From Psychrobacter sp. 4Dc (GTDB taxonomy: Bacteria > Pseudomonadota > Gammaproteobacteria > Pseudomonadales > Moraxellaceae): a DNA stretch of 33,305 bases. A program made the translations under genes and the position numbers. A model generated the notes under the pieces. The model was not told where the DNA came from. It saw only the letters and a list, made by a program, of their open reading frames with translations, and ran no database searches. Positions within the stretch are counted from its first letter, which is position 1. The number at the start of each line of letters is the position of its first letter. Positions 1 to 7,916 of the stretch are shown here, one piece after another. Location: contig NZ_PJAT01000093.1 of the NCBI RefSeq assembly GCF_002836715.1, positions 1-33,305 on the forward strand, written 5' to 3'.

Positions 1-211
1 TGGGATATTAAAAAATATCGAATGAATGGTGTGGCCGGTAAGATAGTTTCAAAATAATTGGCTTATATACATATATTTGAAAATTATTCATTGCGACTAT
101 CTATAATATTACGAGTCTATAAATAGTGTTTATTGACCTCTGCTGTCAAATCTGTAGACATTAACTTGAGAGATTTTAATCAATAAATAGTCTGGTCTGG
201 TCAGATCGATG
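1..211. other. left-end spacer with no recognisable gene
   Basis: AT-rich sequence with no credible reading frame. The only structured items are one copy of a 30-bp interspersed repeat at 135-164 and the ATG target duplication (209-211) of the IS3 element that starts at 212. Confidence 0.6.
135..164 (+). repeat. interspersed repeat A, copy 1
   Basis: A 30-bp sequence beginning GACCTCTGCTGTC and ending GTAGACATTAA. It recurs at 23684-23713 with two mismatches (A/G and T/C). The core contains TGTC and GACA arms 9 bp apart, like a short binding dyad or a transposon end. Its identity is not known to me. Confidence 0.75.
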
Positions 212-250
212 TGAACCGCCCCGACTTTATCGGAGAGTGATTTACTTGAG

Positions 251-698
251 TCAGGCAGCGATGCCTGACAGGGTTAAATTATCATAATACCGCTTTTCAA
301 ACTCAAAGGGTGACACATATCCAATCGTGCCATGTAAACGGGTTTTATTAAACCAGTCCACCCACTCAAGGGTTGCCAGTTCAACATCGTTCACACCAGT
401 CCAGTTCTGCTTTAAATAGTCAATTACTTCAGATTTATAGAGTCCATTGACCGTTTCAGCCAGTGCATTGTCGTATGAATCACCTGTTGTACCAACAGAA
501 GCAATCACGCCGCAGTCCGTCATCTTATCGGTATAGCGAATAGATAAGTACTGAACCCCTCGATCACTGTGATGAATCACATCTTTGGGATTGTTTCTAT
601 CTGTTATCGCTTGATTTAATGCTGCCATTACCAGATCAGCTCGACCCCATAAAGATGTTTATTGTCGTCGATGAATTGAATCATGATTTTAGTCAGCG
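251..698 (-). pseudogene. IS3-family OrfB transposase, internal deletion
   Basis: The 5' piece (about 628-698) encodes an orfB start, RPLTKIMIQFIDDNKHLYGV, and runs into a stop after ELIW. The 3' piece (251-628) encodes the catalytic C-terminus with HHSDRGVQYLSIRYT (second D region), GDSYDNALAETVNGLYK (catalytic E) and the terminal YVSPFEFEKRYY. The two pieces are in different frames, and about 130-160 residues between them, including the first catalytic Asp, are missing. At the junction the sequence GATCTG can be read as the end of either flank (ELI-C or DLVMAAL), so deletion at a 6-bp microhomology is likely. Not functional. Confidence 0.88.
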
Positions 699-1001
699 GT
701 CGAGCTCCGCCTGGGCGAAAAAAGCCGCAGCCTTTCTGATGATTTCATTAGCTTGCTTGAGCTCTTTATTCTCGCGTTCAAGCTCTTTGATGCGTTCTTT
801 GTCGCTTTGCGCTTGCACTGAGGCAGGAATAGTTTGATCGATGTGTTTTTTATGCCATGATCGTAGGGTTTCAGGCGTACAGCCAATCTTAGGGGCAATG
901 GCTTGAATGGCTGACCATGTAGAGGGATAGTCGTTTGCTGCTTCGATCAGCATGCGAACGGCGCGTTCTTTAATCTCAGGAGTGTAGGTTTGTCTTTTCA
1001 T
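693..1001 (-). CDS. IS3-family OrfA (transposase helix-turn-helix subunit)
   Basis: This 102-residue protein is a typical IS51-group OrfA. An N-terminal helix-turn-helix covers roughly residues 5-50, including CTPETLRSWHKK. A leucine-zipper-like coiled coil follows at about 66-90 (KELERENKELKQANEIIRKAA). In the family it binds the IS ends and is joined to OrfB by -1 frameshifting. A slippery T6C run lies near the 3' end (GCT TTT TTC, about 712-728), and a -1 shift continues as RPLTKIMIQF in the orfB frame. OrfA looks complete, but its partner is destroyed, so any product could only act as a regulator or DNA-binding protein. Confidence 0.9.
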   Translation of the reverse strand: MKRQTYTPEIKERAVRMLIEAANDYPSTWSAIQAIAPKIGCTPETLRSWHKKHIDQTIPASVQAQSDKERIKELERENKELKQANEIIRKAAAFFAQAELDR

Positions 1002-1074
1002 TGTCGTATTCTCTCAGAATGTTGAGTCTCCGACAATCTCGGGGCGGTTCAATGGGACTGTCTGTGGCTAGCAA

Positions 1075-1328
1075 GTACAAAAGATGAAAACTAAATGGGG
1101 TAGCTGCAATATCGAGCAATGGCGAATATTACTTAATCTTGAATTGGCTAAAAAGCCCTTCCCGGTTTAGAGTATATTATCGTGCATGAGTTATTACACT
1201 TTAAGGAACGATAGCACAACGATAGATTTAAAGCATTATTAGATACACACATATCTGACTGGAGATCGAGACGTGACTTACTTGATCGGTTGCCTGTAGG
1301 TCAAAATGACTGGCAACAGCGAGAGTAG
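1075..1328 (+). pseudogene. remnant of YgjP-like (DUF45, M48-like) metallohydrolase
   Basis: Conceptual translation gives KMKTKWGSCN followed by a leucine-rich segment, then, after a frameshift near 1168, LEYIIVHELLHF, then an in-frame TAG, then HNDRFKALLDTH and WRSRRDLLDRLP to a stop at 1326-1328. KTKWGSC, HExxH (HELLH at 1185-1199) and HNDRF are the hallmarks of the YgjP/DUF45 zinc hydrolase domain. The N-terminal half is absent and the remnant starts just inside the IS3 boundary. One frameshift plus one nonsense codon make it non-coding. Identification rests on motif recall. Confidence 0.75.
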
Positions 1329-1483
1329 TATCTTATTGTCTGATCAGATATATAGATTCGCTACTTTTAAGCTAGATATAGGCTGGCTTGAGATTTGTCA
1401 GATGCTAACCACCTCATTAGTGCGGTTATAAGAATATCAATATCATAAATTCATATACGATGTGACTGATTTTTATAGAAGTA

Positions 1484-1575
1484 AAAAAGGTTGCCAACAC
1501 TATATTTTGCATAGTGTTAGCAACCTTTCTTTAATTGGTATTTTACTTAGTTGATGTGCTTAATATTGGGGTTTG
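1484..1575 (+). repeat. hairpin plus interspersed repeat B, copy 1
   Basis: A long hairpin (about 1484-1528; arms AAAGGTTGC..AACACTAT and ATAGTGTT.GCAACCTTT with one internal mismatch) is followed by a T-rich strip and a conserved 30-bp core at 1546-1575 ending TTAATATTGGGGTTTG. The same hairpin-plus-core arrangement occurs at 14952-15045, and the core alone at 23996-24025. The hairpin followed by T residues could also work as a terminator ahead of the downstream promoter. Confidence 0.75.
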
Positions 1576-1611
1576 TCAATACCGGGGTTTGATTGTTAAA
1601 AACGATACAAC

Positions 1612-1644
1612 CTTAAGGTTCAGTTAAGGTTGCTCCTTTATCAT
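1612..1644 (+). promoter_or_regulatory. PmrA/QseB-type box and -10 for the hemolysin-family operon
   Basis: Half-sites CTTAAG (1612-1617) and GTTAAG (1623-1628) are separated by 5 bp. Exactly 10 bp after the box lies TATCAT (1639-1644), a good -10. The box overlaps where a -35 would sit, as in activator-dependent promoters of the PmrA/QseB class. The same architecture recurs at 10016-10048 and 13094-13126. The start codon of the first gene is at 1697 with GGAG upstream. Confidence 0.7.
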
Positions 1645-1696
1645 GCTTCCATGATGTTAATCGTGCTAAAAGCTTTTAGCCATTTGGAGACAGCTG

Positions 1697-2548
1697 ATGT
1701 CATTATCTATTGATAGCACTCATACCTTGCAGAATGTTCTAAATACGACCTTCTATATTGAAGCCGTTAAGCCAATGTCAATATTGGAGGTGCAAGGAAT
1801 ACCTTCATCCCTATATATACGCGCCAGCACTCAAATTCCAATAGCGACATCGCCTACTTCATATACTCAAAATCAAGATGCCCAAGCATTCATCAAACAA
1901 ATATATGAGTACATCCATCACGCTAGATTAAGCTACTTTATGCCTATTTTGTTTTCAGGTTTTGCCGATATGCCATCCTATGGCGATTGGTTATCCGCTG
2001 ACGATGATACTTTGCCCGCGTTTAAAGGCACGAGCGTTGCTATCGGTCTAAAATCTATCTGTGAAGATAAGATATTTTTAGAGCAGTATTTAAACACGCC
2101 AATACAAAATGAGATCAGTAGAGTAGCAGGCGAGCCAGTCAATCGTCAGCGCATTTTTGAGATTGGCAATTTAGCATCAGGTTGTGCTGGTAGCGCGCGG
2201 CTTATGATAGCATTTTTGGTGTTTTATTTATCTACCCCTACCCTGAATCCTACGACTCATGAATACCAAACCAAAGCAGACTGGGTAGTGTGTACTGGCA
2301 CCGATGCTGTGCGACATATATTGGCGCATATGGGCATTCGCAGCCATGTTATTGCCAAGGCCACTGCAGAAGCGCTAGAAGACCCTGAGCAAGTATCATC
2401 ATGGGGCCATTACTATCAGCACAACCCTTTGGTGGTCGCCATCAATGTGGCAGATGCTAAGCGGGTATGCGCCCCTCATTATCGCTATAACGAAACGTTA
2501 GAGATGAATTATGCCACTCGTTTGACGCTAAATAAGATAGCCGTTTAG
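1697..2548 (+). CDS. thermostable hemolysin-family protein (GNAT-like)
   Basis: This 283-residue protein matches the T_hemolysin family (related to Vibrio delta-VPH) through the conserved block PVNRQRIFEIGNLASG at about 148-162, the upstream LEQYLNTPI segment (128-136) and the later WVVCTGTDAVRHILAHMGI. The family belongs to the acetyltransferase-like superfamily, and many members sit beside acyl-activating enzymes, so an acyl- or aminoacyl-transfer role is more plausible here than pore formation. That role is inference. There is no signal peptide, so it is probably cytosolic. The start is set by GGAG seven bases upstream of ATG. It is the first gene of a four-gene operon behind a PmrA/QseB-like box. 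Any hemolytic activity is unproven. Confidence 0.82.
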   Translation: MSLSIDSTHTLQNVLNTTFYIEAVKPMSILEVQGIPSSLYIRASTQIPIATSPTSYTQNQDAQAFIKQIYEYIHHARLSYFMPILFSGFADMPSYGDWLSADDDTLPAFKGTSVAIGLKSICEDKIFLEQYLNTPIQNEISRVAGEPVNRQRIFEIGNLASGCAGSARLMIAFLVFYLSTPTLNPTTHEYQTKADWVVCTGTDAVRHILAHMGIRSHVIAKATAEALEDPEQVSSWGHYYQHNPLVVAINVADAKRVCAPHYRYNETLEMNYATRLTLNKIAV

Positions 2549-2597
2549 CATCTACTTAACCCCTAACACTGCACAATTACAAGACAGTGAGAACAAT

Positions 2598-4238
2598 ATG
2601 AAACCCATTTATACCGCGATATGTGAGCATGCTCGCCAGTCACCCATGCAGGTGGCGATAAAAACCATAGACAATGATAAAACGATCAGTCTGACTTATG
2701 GCCAGCTCCAACGCAAGTTGTCAGCGCTTCATGAAACATTAGAGACATGGCAAGGCAAGCGTATCGCCTTATATGCGCATAATGATATAGATTGGGTGAT
2801 ACTCGATTTGGCACTGAGTTACGTCGGCGCAATCGTTGTGCCAATTCCATTATTTTTTAGTGCCTCGCAAATTGCCCATTTACTACAAGATGCACAGATA
2901 GAGATGGTATATGTTGGAGTAGGTTTAGCACTGCCAGTCATAGATAATATGGATCATTGGGTGATTGCTGATACGCCAGAAATAGAAGCTTTAAAGCTTG
3001 AGCAGTCGAATCATATCACAGGCAGATTTTATCAACTTACTGACAATACCCTCACCTCTCAAACGCCCCCTATTGCCAGCGATTTTTGCAAAGTCACTTA
3101 CACCTCAGGCAGTACCGGTATGCCAAAAGGCGTATGTTTGGGTCAAGACACCTTAATGCGTATTGTCGAGTCTTTATCGGACGCGCTGGCTGATACGTTG
3201 GTAAACGATACCTCTAACACTTCACAAGTTACCGATACCACAAGCAATTTTGGTCATTTAAGTGTGTTGCCTTTTGCCACTTTATTAGAAAACGTGGCAG
3301 GCGTCTACGTGAGCCTATATATGGGGCGTACCTTGGTGACAGGGCAGATTGATCAATTTGGATTGTTATCCAATCAAGCATTTGACGCCGAGCGGCTGAT
3401 AAAAATCGTACGAGCCCATGATATCGCCAGCGTTATTTTATTACCACAAATGCTAAAAGCAATTTGCGAGCACATGGTAGCCAATGAAAAATCCCAAATT
3501 TGCACAAGCACTAGTGGCGAGTGTACGCCTAGTACTACTTTGCCATCATTAAGATTTATGGCAGTCGGTGGCGGCAAAGTCTCCCCTCAATTACTACAAG
3601 AGGCTAATGCACTAAGCTTGCCTGTCTATGAGGGCTATGGCCTGTCTGAATGCGGCTCTGTGGTCAGTCTCAATACACCAAAAGCAAAGCGTGAAGGCAG
3701 TGTAGGCAAACCCATGCCTCATGCGTCAGTTAACATCGCAGATAGTGGCGAAGTAATGGTCAAAGGCAATGCGATGCAAGGCTACTTAAACCATGACAAT
3801 AGCAACGAAGACAATGGCATCATTGCCACAGGGGATATCGGTCATCTAGATGACGACGGATATTTATACATTACGGGTCGACGCAAAAACGTGCTCATCA
3901 GTAGTTTTGGACGCAATATCTCTCCTGAATGGGTAGAAGCGCAGCTCCTAACGCAGCCTATTATTTATCAGGTAGCGGTACTCGGAGATGGTGAGCCTTA
4001 TCTATCTGCGGTGATAGTCGCCAACCCTAACGCGGCATCAGCAGATAGCAGTGATTTACAATCTGCTATCAAACAAGCACTAGATATCGTAAACCAAACC
4101 TTGCCTGACTATGCTCGTATCAAACAGTGGCATCTAGCCGAGCTACCTTTCAGCACTGACAATGGATTATTAACCGATAACGGTAAATTGCGACGACTAC
4201 AAATTCTTGAGACTTATAAATCAGCACTCGGCTTATAA
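2598..4238 (+). CDS. AMP-forming acyl/fatty acid ligase (ANL superfamily)
   Basis: A 546-residue adenylate-forming enzyme. The phosphate-binding loop YTSGSTGMPKG is at 168-178. Further on come YEGYGLSECG (adenine/core A5 region), TGDIGHLDDDGYLYITGRRKN (hinge and ribose-binding region), and the C-terminal catalytic lysine in TDNGKLRR (K530). It resembles long-chain acyl-CoA synthetases and should activate a carboxylic acid as acyl-AMP, passing it to CoA or to an amine. No carrier-protein gene is nearby, so CoA or direct transfer by the upstream GNAT-like protein are the simpler options. It starts 49 bp after the upstream stop and is presumably co-transcribed. The substrate is unknown. Confidence 0.88.
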   Translation: MKPIYTAICEHARQSPMQVAIKTIDNDKTISLTYGQLQRKLSALHETLETWQGKRIALYAHNDIDWVILDLALSYVGAIVVPIPLFFSASQIAHLLQDAQIEMVYVGVGLALPVIDNMDHWVIADTPEIEALKLEQSNHITGRFYQLTDNTLTSQTPPIASDFCKVTYTSGSTGMPKGVCLGQDTLMRIVESLSDALADTLVNDTSNTSQVTDTTSNFGHLSVLPFATLLENVAGVYVSLYMGRTLVTGQIDQFGLLSNQAFDAERLIKIVRAHDIASVILLPQMLKAICEHMVANEKSQICTSTSGECTPSTTLPSLRFMAVGGGKVSPQLLQEANALSLPVYEGYGLSECGSVVSLNTPKAKREGSVGKPMPHASVNIADSGEVMVKGNAMQGYLNHDNSNEDNGIIATGDIGHLDDDGYLYITGRRKNVLISSFGRNISPEWVEAQLLTQPIIYQVAVLGDGEPYLSAVIVANPNAASADSSDLQSAIKQALDIVNQTLPDYARIKQWHLAELPFSTDNGLLTDNGKLRRLQILETYKSALGL

Positions 4239-4411
4239 CGGACACTCTCACCAGCAGCACAACAGACTCTGTTACTAAGCTTTTAATAAAACATAGTAGG
4301 AAAAATGCCGTTGACCGTTTAGATAGTACATAAATAGACCAAACCTAAATAGATCCAAGCTAGCCGTTAGCCTACATATATTTTTACCACTTATCGTTAT
4401 AGGACAGCATT

Positions 4412-5368
4412 ATGCAAACCACTCTTATGCTAAATGATTTGATAAAAAGTGACGTTATCGAAATTGACACTCCTGAGGTACTAACCTCTCAAGTGTCTGC
4501 CAGCGTATCATTACCTAAGACCTCTGATATTTTAACGGCCTTAAAAACCCATGGTTGGATGTTACTTCGAGGTCATCACTACGATGTGGACACGTTTAGT
4601 CAGTTGATGAGTCAACTGTGTCAGACCTTAACCTATGATCCTGCCCGTCAAAACATCACTTCTGAAGCCCAAAAAGTGGACGCAGGTGCGCATGCTATTG
4701 GACTACATATCGAAAATGGCAATACGCCGATGCCACCTGATGTCATTGCCTTTTTTAGTGAGTTAAGCGCCAAAAAAGGCTCACAAACAACGATATGTGA
4801 TGGATATGCTGTGTATCAAGCACTATCACCTGAGCTAAAAGCCACTTTTAGTCAGCCGATGCGTATCAGTCGCTATTTACCTCAAGCAATTTGGCAAAAT
4901 TACGTGGCTACTGCGACCGGCAGAACTGATGCCGCTGATCAAATAAGCTTGGATGATTTAGATAAATTTATCGCTGCGACGACGAGCAAGACGTTAACGC
5001 ATCATGTAGAGCCTCAGACAGATGGCGGCGTTCGGTACGTGTTACAGGTACCTGCTATCCGAGAGGACAACTTAAGCGGGCAGTTCGCCTTTGCAAACAC
5101 ATTACTTGGGCCATCATTTAACTATGAAAAACCTAAGTTCACCCTAGCGAATAGTCAAAGCGTTGATGATGAGCTAATAGCCAAGCTGACTCGAATCTGT
5201 GAAGTGCATACTCAAGAAATTGCGTGGCAAAATGGTGATGTGGTGATACTAGACAACAAACGCATCATGCATGGTCGTCGACAAATTGACGTGCCCTTAG
5301 CAGAGCGTAAGCTGTATATTGCGATGGGTCTTGGAATTAAGCATGGCATTAATCACTCAGACGATTAG
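4412..5368 (+). CDS. TauD/TfdA-like Fe(II)/2-oxoglutarate oxygenase
   Basis: A 318-residue non-haem iron oxygenase. The facial triad appears as H99-x-E101 (GLHIENGNTPMPPD) and H287 (DNKRIMHGRR), with R299 placed to bind the 2-oxoglutarate carboxylate. The HxE form and the following P-D-V/F pattern resemble the clavaminate synthase and amino acid hydroxylase branch rather than taurine dioxygenase itself. It should hydroxylate or desaturate an amino-acid-like or acylated substrate in the cytosol. It follows the ligase by 173 bp, with AGGA before the ATG. That gap is long for an operon but shows no terminator. The substrate cannot be told from the sequence. Confidence 0.85.
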   Translation: MQTTLMLNDLIKSDVIEIDTPEVLTSQVSASVSLPKTSDILTALKTHGWMLLRGHHYDVDTFSQLMSQLCQTLTYDPARQNITSEAQKVDAGAHAIGLHIENGNTPMPPDVIAFFSELSAKKGSQTTICDGYAVYQALSPELKATFSQPMRISRYLPQAIWQNYVATATGRTDAADQISLDDLDKFIAATTSKTLTHHVEPQTDGGVRYVLQVPAIREDNLSGQFAFANTLLGPSFNYEKPKFTLANSQSVDDELIAKLTRICEVHTQEIAWQNGDVVILDNKRIMHGRRQIDVPLAERKLYIAMGLGIKHGINHSDD

Positions 5369-5445
5369 CAACAGCGCATATCACTACAATCCGTGCTTCA
5401 ATAATCCATGCTTTAATAATAATTGTTCAACAAGGATGCGATATC

Positions 5446-6300
5446 ATGACACTACCTAATGGTCAATCAGCCCTAATACAGTCTACCCTGCAATACACCA
5501 TACTAATTGGTGCCACGGGTGGTATCGGACAAGAGATCGCACGGCAATTATGTGCCAATAATCGACCGGTAATCTTGATCGGGCGTAACAATCAAACCTT
5601 GACGCATTTAGTGGATGAGTTGACCAAAGACTATCCTGATGTCCCGCTTCTGTCTCATACATGTGACTTAAGCTCGCAGGCGTCGCAATCGCTACTGTTA
5701 GAGGGGCTGGGTGAAATGACACAAGGCCATGGAAACGTCATTGATACTGTCATACTCAATGCAGGTATCAATGACTTTGCATTACTCACGGATCAAAGTG
5801 ATGATACGATCGAACAGATGATGTTGGTCAATGTGGCGTATCCACTACAGCTCATAAAAAGACTACTGCCTATCTTGATAGCACAGCATAGTCCGAGCCA
5901 AATAATCAGTGTTGGCTCAACCTTTGGCAGTATTGGCTACCCAGGTTTTAGTGCTTATAGCGCTAGCAAGTTTGCCTTACGCGGCGCAAGTGAAGCGTTA
6001 GGCCGCGAGTATGCCGACACCTCAGTGAAGTTTCGATATTTTGCGCCTAGAGCCACCAAGACCACCATGAATAAAGATGCAGTCGTCGCCATGAATGAGG
6101 CATTGAAAGTGAAAATGGACTCGCCTAAGACCGTCGCAAAAGCGTTGATTCGCTTTATATCAACCAAGCAGGCGCATCAGCATTTGGGGTTTCCCGAGCG
6201 TTTTTTTGCATGGCTCAATCGACTGTTTCCCAACATTGTTGGCAATGCCATTGTCAAAGACCTACCCACCATCAAACAATACGCTAAAAAAGGACAGTAA
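5446..6300 (+). CDS. short-chain dehydrogenase/reductase (SDR)
   Basis: A 284-residue classical SDR. The dinucleotide-binding motif GATGGIG is at 22-28, NAG at 105-107, catalytic S158 in the VGSTFGS stretch, and YSASK with Y171 and K175. The extended C-terminus (about 240-284) has a hydrophobic and basic stretch often seen in SDRs acting on lipid-like substrates. It probably oxidises a hydroxyl or reduces a ketone made by the upstream enzymes. AAGGA lies eight bases before the ATG. It is the last gene of the hemolysin-family operon and converges on the minus-strand transporter gene ending 31 bp away. Confidence 0.88.
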   Translation: MTLPNGQSALIQSTLQYTILIGATGGIGQEIARQLCANNRPVILIGRNNQTLTHLVDELTKDYPDVPLLSHTCDLSSQASQSLLLEGLGEMTQGHGNVIDTVILNAGINDFALLTDQSDDTIEQMMLVNVAYPLQLIKRLLPILIAQHSPSQIISVGSTFGSIGYPGFSAYSASKFALRGASEALGREYADTSVKFRYFAPRATKTTMNKDAVVAMNEALKVKMDSPKTVAKALIRFISTKQAHQHLGFPERFFAWLNRLFPNIVGNAIVKDLPTIKQYAKKGQ

Positions 6301-6331
6301 CCAGTTAGGTTGTCATGGAGTGAGTATGTTG

Positions 6332-7033
6332 TTAAATGGCCACGCCAAATAAGCGGCCAATCAATGAGGTTGCTACCATAGCTAGTACCCCCCAAACTAC
6401 TACTCTAGTAGTAGCAGGAACAACAGGCGCACCGCCCAAACGAGCAGAGATGATCCCAAGTAGCATTAAGCCTACTATCGTCAAAGAGGCCAGTGACCAA
6501 ACCAGTGTTTCCGCTGGTAATAGTAGTATCCCAATGATCGGTAGTATCGCCCCCGCTATAAATGATAGTCCAGAGGCAACTGATGCATGAATAGGCTTCG
6601 CTTCACTAAGATCCGTTAAGCCTATCTCATCACGAGCATGGGCCTCCAGGGCATTGTGCTCAGTCAAGCTTACGGCCACTTGATGTGCCAAATCATGCTC
6701 AAGTCCCCGCGCTTCATAAATTTTTGTGAGCTCTATTAGCTCACGCTCAGCATTATGCGTCAGCTCATGTCTCTCTTTATCGAGATCCGCCTTTTCGGTA
6801 TCCGCTTGTGATGAGACAGAAATATACTCGCCAGCCGCCATCGACAACGCACCTGCGGTCAACGCGGCCATGCCAGTCAACAGCAATGTCTGACTGCTTG
6901 GACTGGCAGCCGCTACCCCAACCAATAAACTGGCTGTCGAAATCAAACCATCATTCGCACCCAGCACTGCTGCCCTCAACCAATGATTGCGATTGCTCAA
7001 ATGTGCTTCGTCATGAATAGAATAATGATGCAT
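6332..7033 (-). CDS. VIT1/CCC1-family Fe2+/Mn2+ transporter
   Basis: A membrane protein of the vacuolar iron transporter family. TM1 and its signature read LGANDGLISTASLLVGVA, and a second segment ends GALSMAAGEYISVSSQAD. A cytoplasmic Glu-rich metal-binding domain (EKADLDKERHEL... EHDLAHQV) follows, then three C-terminal membrane segments. It likely moves Fe2+ or Mn2+ out of the cytosol. A GTG upstream at 7057 is possible, but ATG at 7033 has AAGGA four bases before it and is preferred (233 residues). It lies 136 bp after the ferric-reductase-like gene on the same strand and may be its own transcript. No PmrA-like box was seen in front of it. Confidence 0.88.
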   Translation of the reverse strand: MHHYSIHDEAHLSNRNHWLRAAVLGANDGLISTASLLVGVAAASPSSQTLLLTGMAALTAGALSMAAGEYISVSSQADTEKADLDKERHELTHNAERELIELTKIYEARGLEHDLAHQVAVSLTEHNALEAHARDEIGLTDLSEAKPIHASVASGLSFIAGAILPIIGILLLPAETLVWSLASLTIVGLMLLGIISARLGGAPVVPATTRVVVWGVLAMVATSLIGRLFGVAI

Positions 7034-7169
7034 AAAATCCTTAAAAGGTATAGACACGGATTGGTATATCCTAGTGTAGCTTATAATATCACTGCAGTTT
7101 ATACCGCTTGATACTATAACGCTCCATACATAGTCATTTGAACGGTCAATCGAATTGCCAATTAAATAG

Positions 7170-7853
7170 TCACTTGACTTGTTTCATCATCAATAATCTA
7201 TAGCTAGTCAATACAAAAACCAATGTCTGACTACTTGCATAAAATAACAGCAACGGTAATGCTCGACTGTCAGATCCCACCATAAACACATGGATGCTAA
7301 TAAGCATATAAGCTGTAAAGGTCAAAAAGTGTAGCCATCGCCACACTGATTGACCAATATACTTCTTAATATAGAAACTGAATGCACAGATAAATAACAG
7401 CCAAAACCCCATCTGTCCCAATGCCACGCCCACCCGATCAGTCTGGAAACCAAAAGGTACTAAAATCTGCCATATATGCAGATTTAGATAGTTATCCGCC
7501 AATAAAATACCAGCATGAAAAGCGGCAAAGCCTACCGCTATCAGACTTAAATACTGATGCAAGGCAAATACCCTAGCCGCATTAAAATGCTTTCCTAAGC
7601 GTGTACTCAGTAATAAACCAAAAACCACTGCCAGCCAAAATAAAGCATAAGCAATCACACCACTTGCCCGTGATAAATACCAAAAATGCTTATCTGTGGC
7701 GGTCAGTAGTTGTGAGACCGTCTCTCCCCACATCAATAGCATGTAGCTGCCGACTCCGATGGCAATACTCAAAATCAATACAATCCACATAACCTGAACA
7801 AGAAGCGACGTATTAGAAGTAGCCTGGCTGTGAGTAAGATTGTCTGTATGCAT
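7170..7853 (-). CDS. ferric-reductase-like transmembrane haem protein
   Basis: This 227-residue integral membrane protein has about six hydrophobic segments and matches the ferric-reductase-like transmembrane domain (FYWYLSRASG-type motif, here FWYLSRASGVIAYALFWLA at 57-75). H99, H113, H175 and H188 sit in the helices where the two b-haems would be held. It has no FAD/NAD-binding C-terminal domain, so it must pass electrons to or from a separate partner, as MsrQ-type proteins do. The adjoining ApbE-type gene suggests a flavinylated partner. It starts with AGGAG seven bases upstream of ATG, 63 bp after apbE, probably in the same operon. Confidence 0.82.
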   Translation of the reverse strand: MHTDNLTHSQATSNTSLLVQVMWIVLILSIAIGVGSYMLLMWGETVSQLLTATDKHFWYLSRASGVIAYALFWLAVVFGLLLSTRLGKHFNAARVFALHQYLSLIAVGFAAFHAGILLADNYLNLHIWQILVPFGFQTDRVGVALGQMGFWLLFICAFSFYIKKYIGQSVWRWLHFLTFTAYMLISIHVFMVGSDSRALPLLLFYASSQTLVFVLTSYRLLMMKQVK

Positions 7854-7916
7854 GACGATACTCCTATGAATGCATCTACTTAATATATTGGTATCTGGCG
7901 TATAGAGCGTGAGTCG

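Larger units (their letters stand above)
212..1051 (-). mobile_element. IS3-family (IS51-like) element, internally deleted
   Basis: The ends are imperfect inverted repeats of about 27 bp, both opening TGAACCGCCCCGA (212 inward; reverse complement from 1051). They are flanked by a 3-bp direct repeat ATG at 209-211 and 1052-1054, as expected for this family. The element is only 840 bp, against about 1.2-1.3 kb for complete relatives. orfA is intact, but roughly 400 bp in the middle of orfB is missing. Ends and duplication are intact, so the copy could in principle be mobilised in trans by a full relative. Confidence 0.92.

Noticed and set aside
619..837. Plus-strand open frame of 72 codons opposite IS3 orfA
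   Set aside because: It is antisense to a clear OrfA, has no ribosome site and a low-complexity Ser/Leu composition.
1697..2548. Calling the first operon gene a pore-forming toxin
   Set aside because: The family name comes from a Vibrio protein. There is no signal peptide, and the gene context and superfamily suggest acyl transfer, so the toxin function is not asserted.
4239..4411. A fourth PmrA/QseB-like box before the oxygenase gene
   Set aside because: A TAAG and a TTAA occur near 4275-4290, but they are not 11 bp apart and no -10 follows at the fixed distance.
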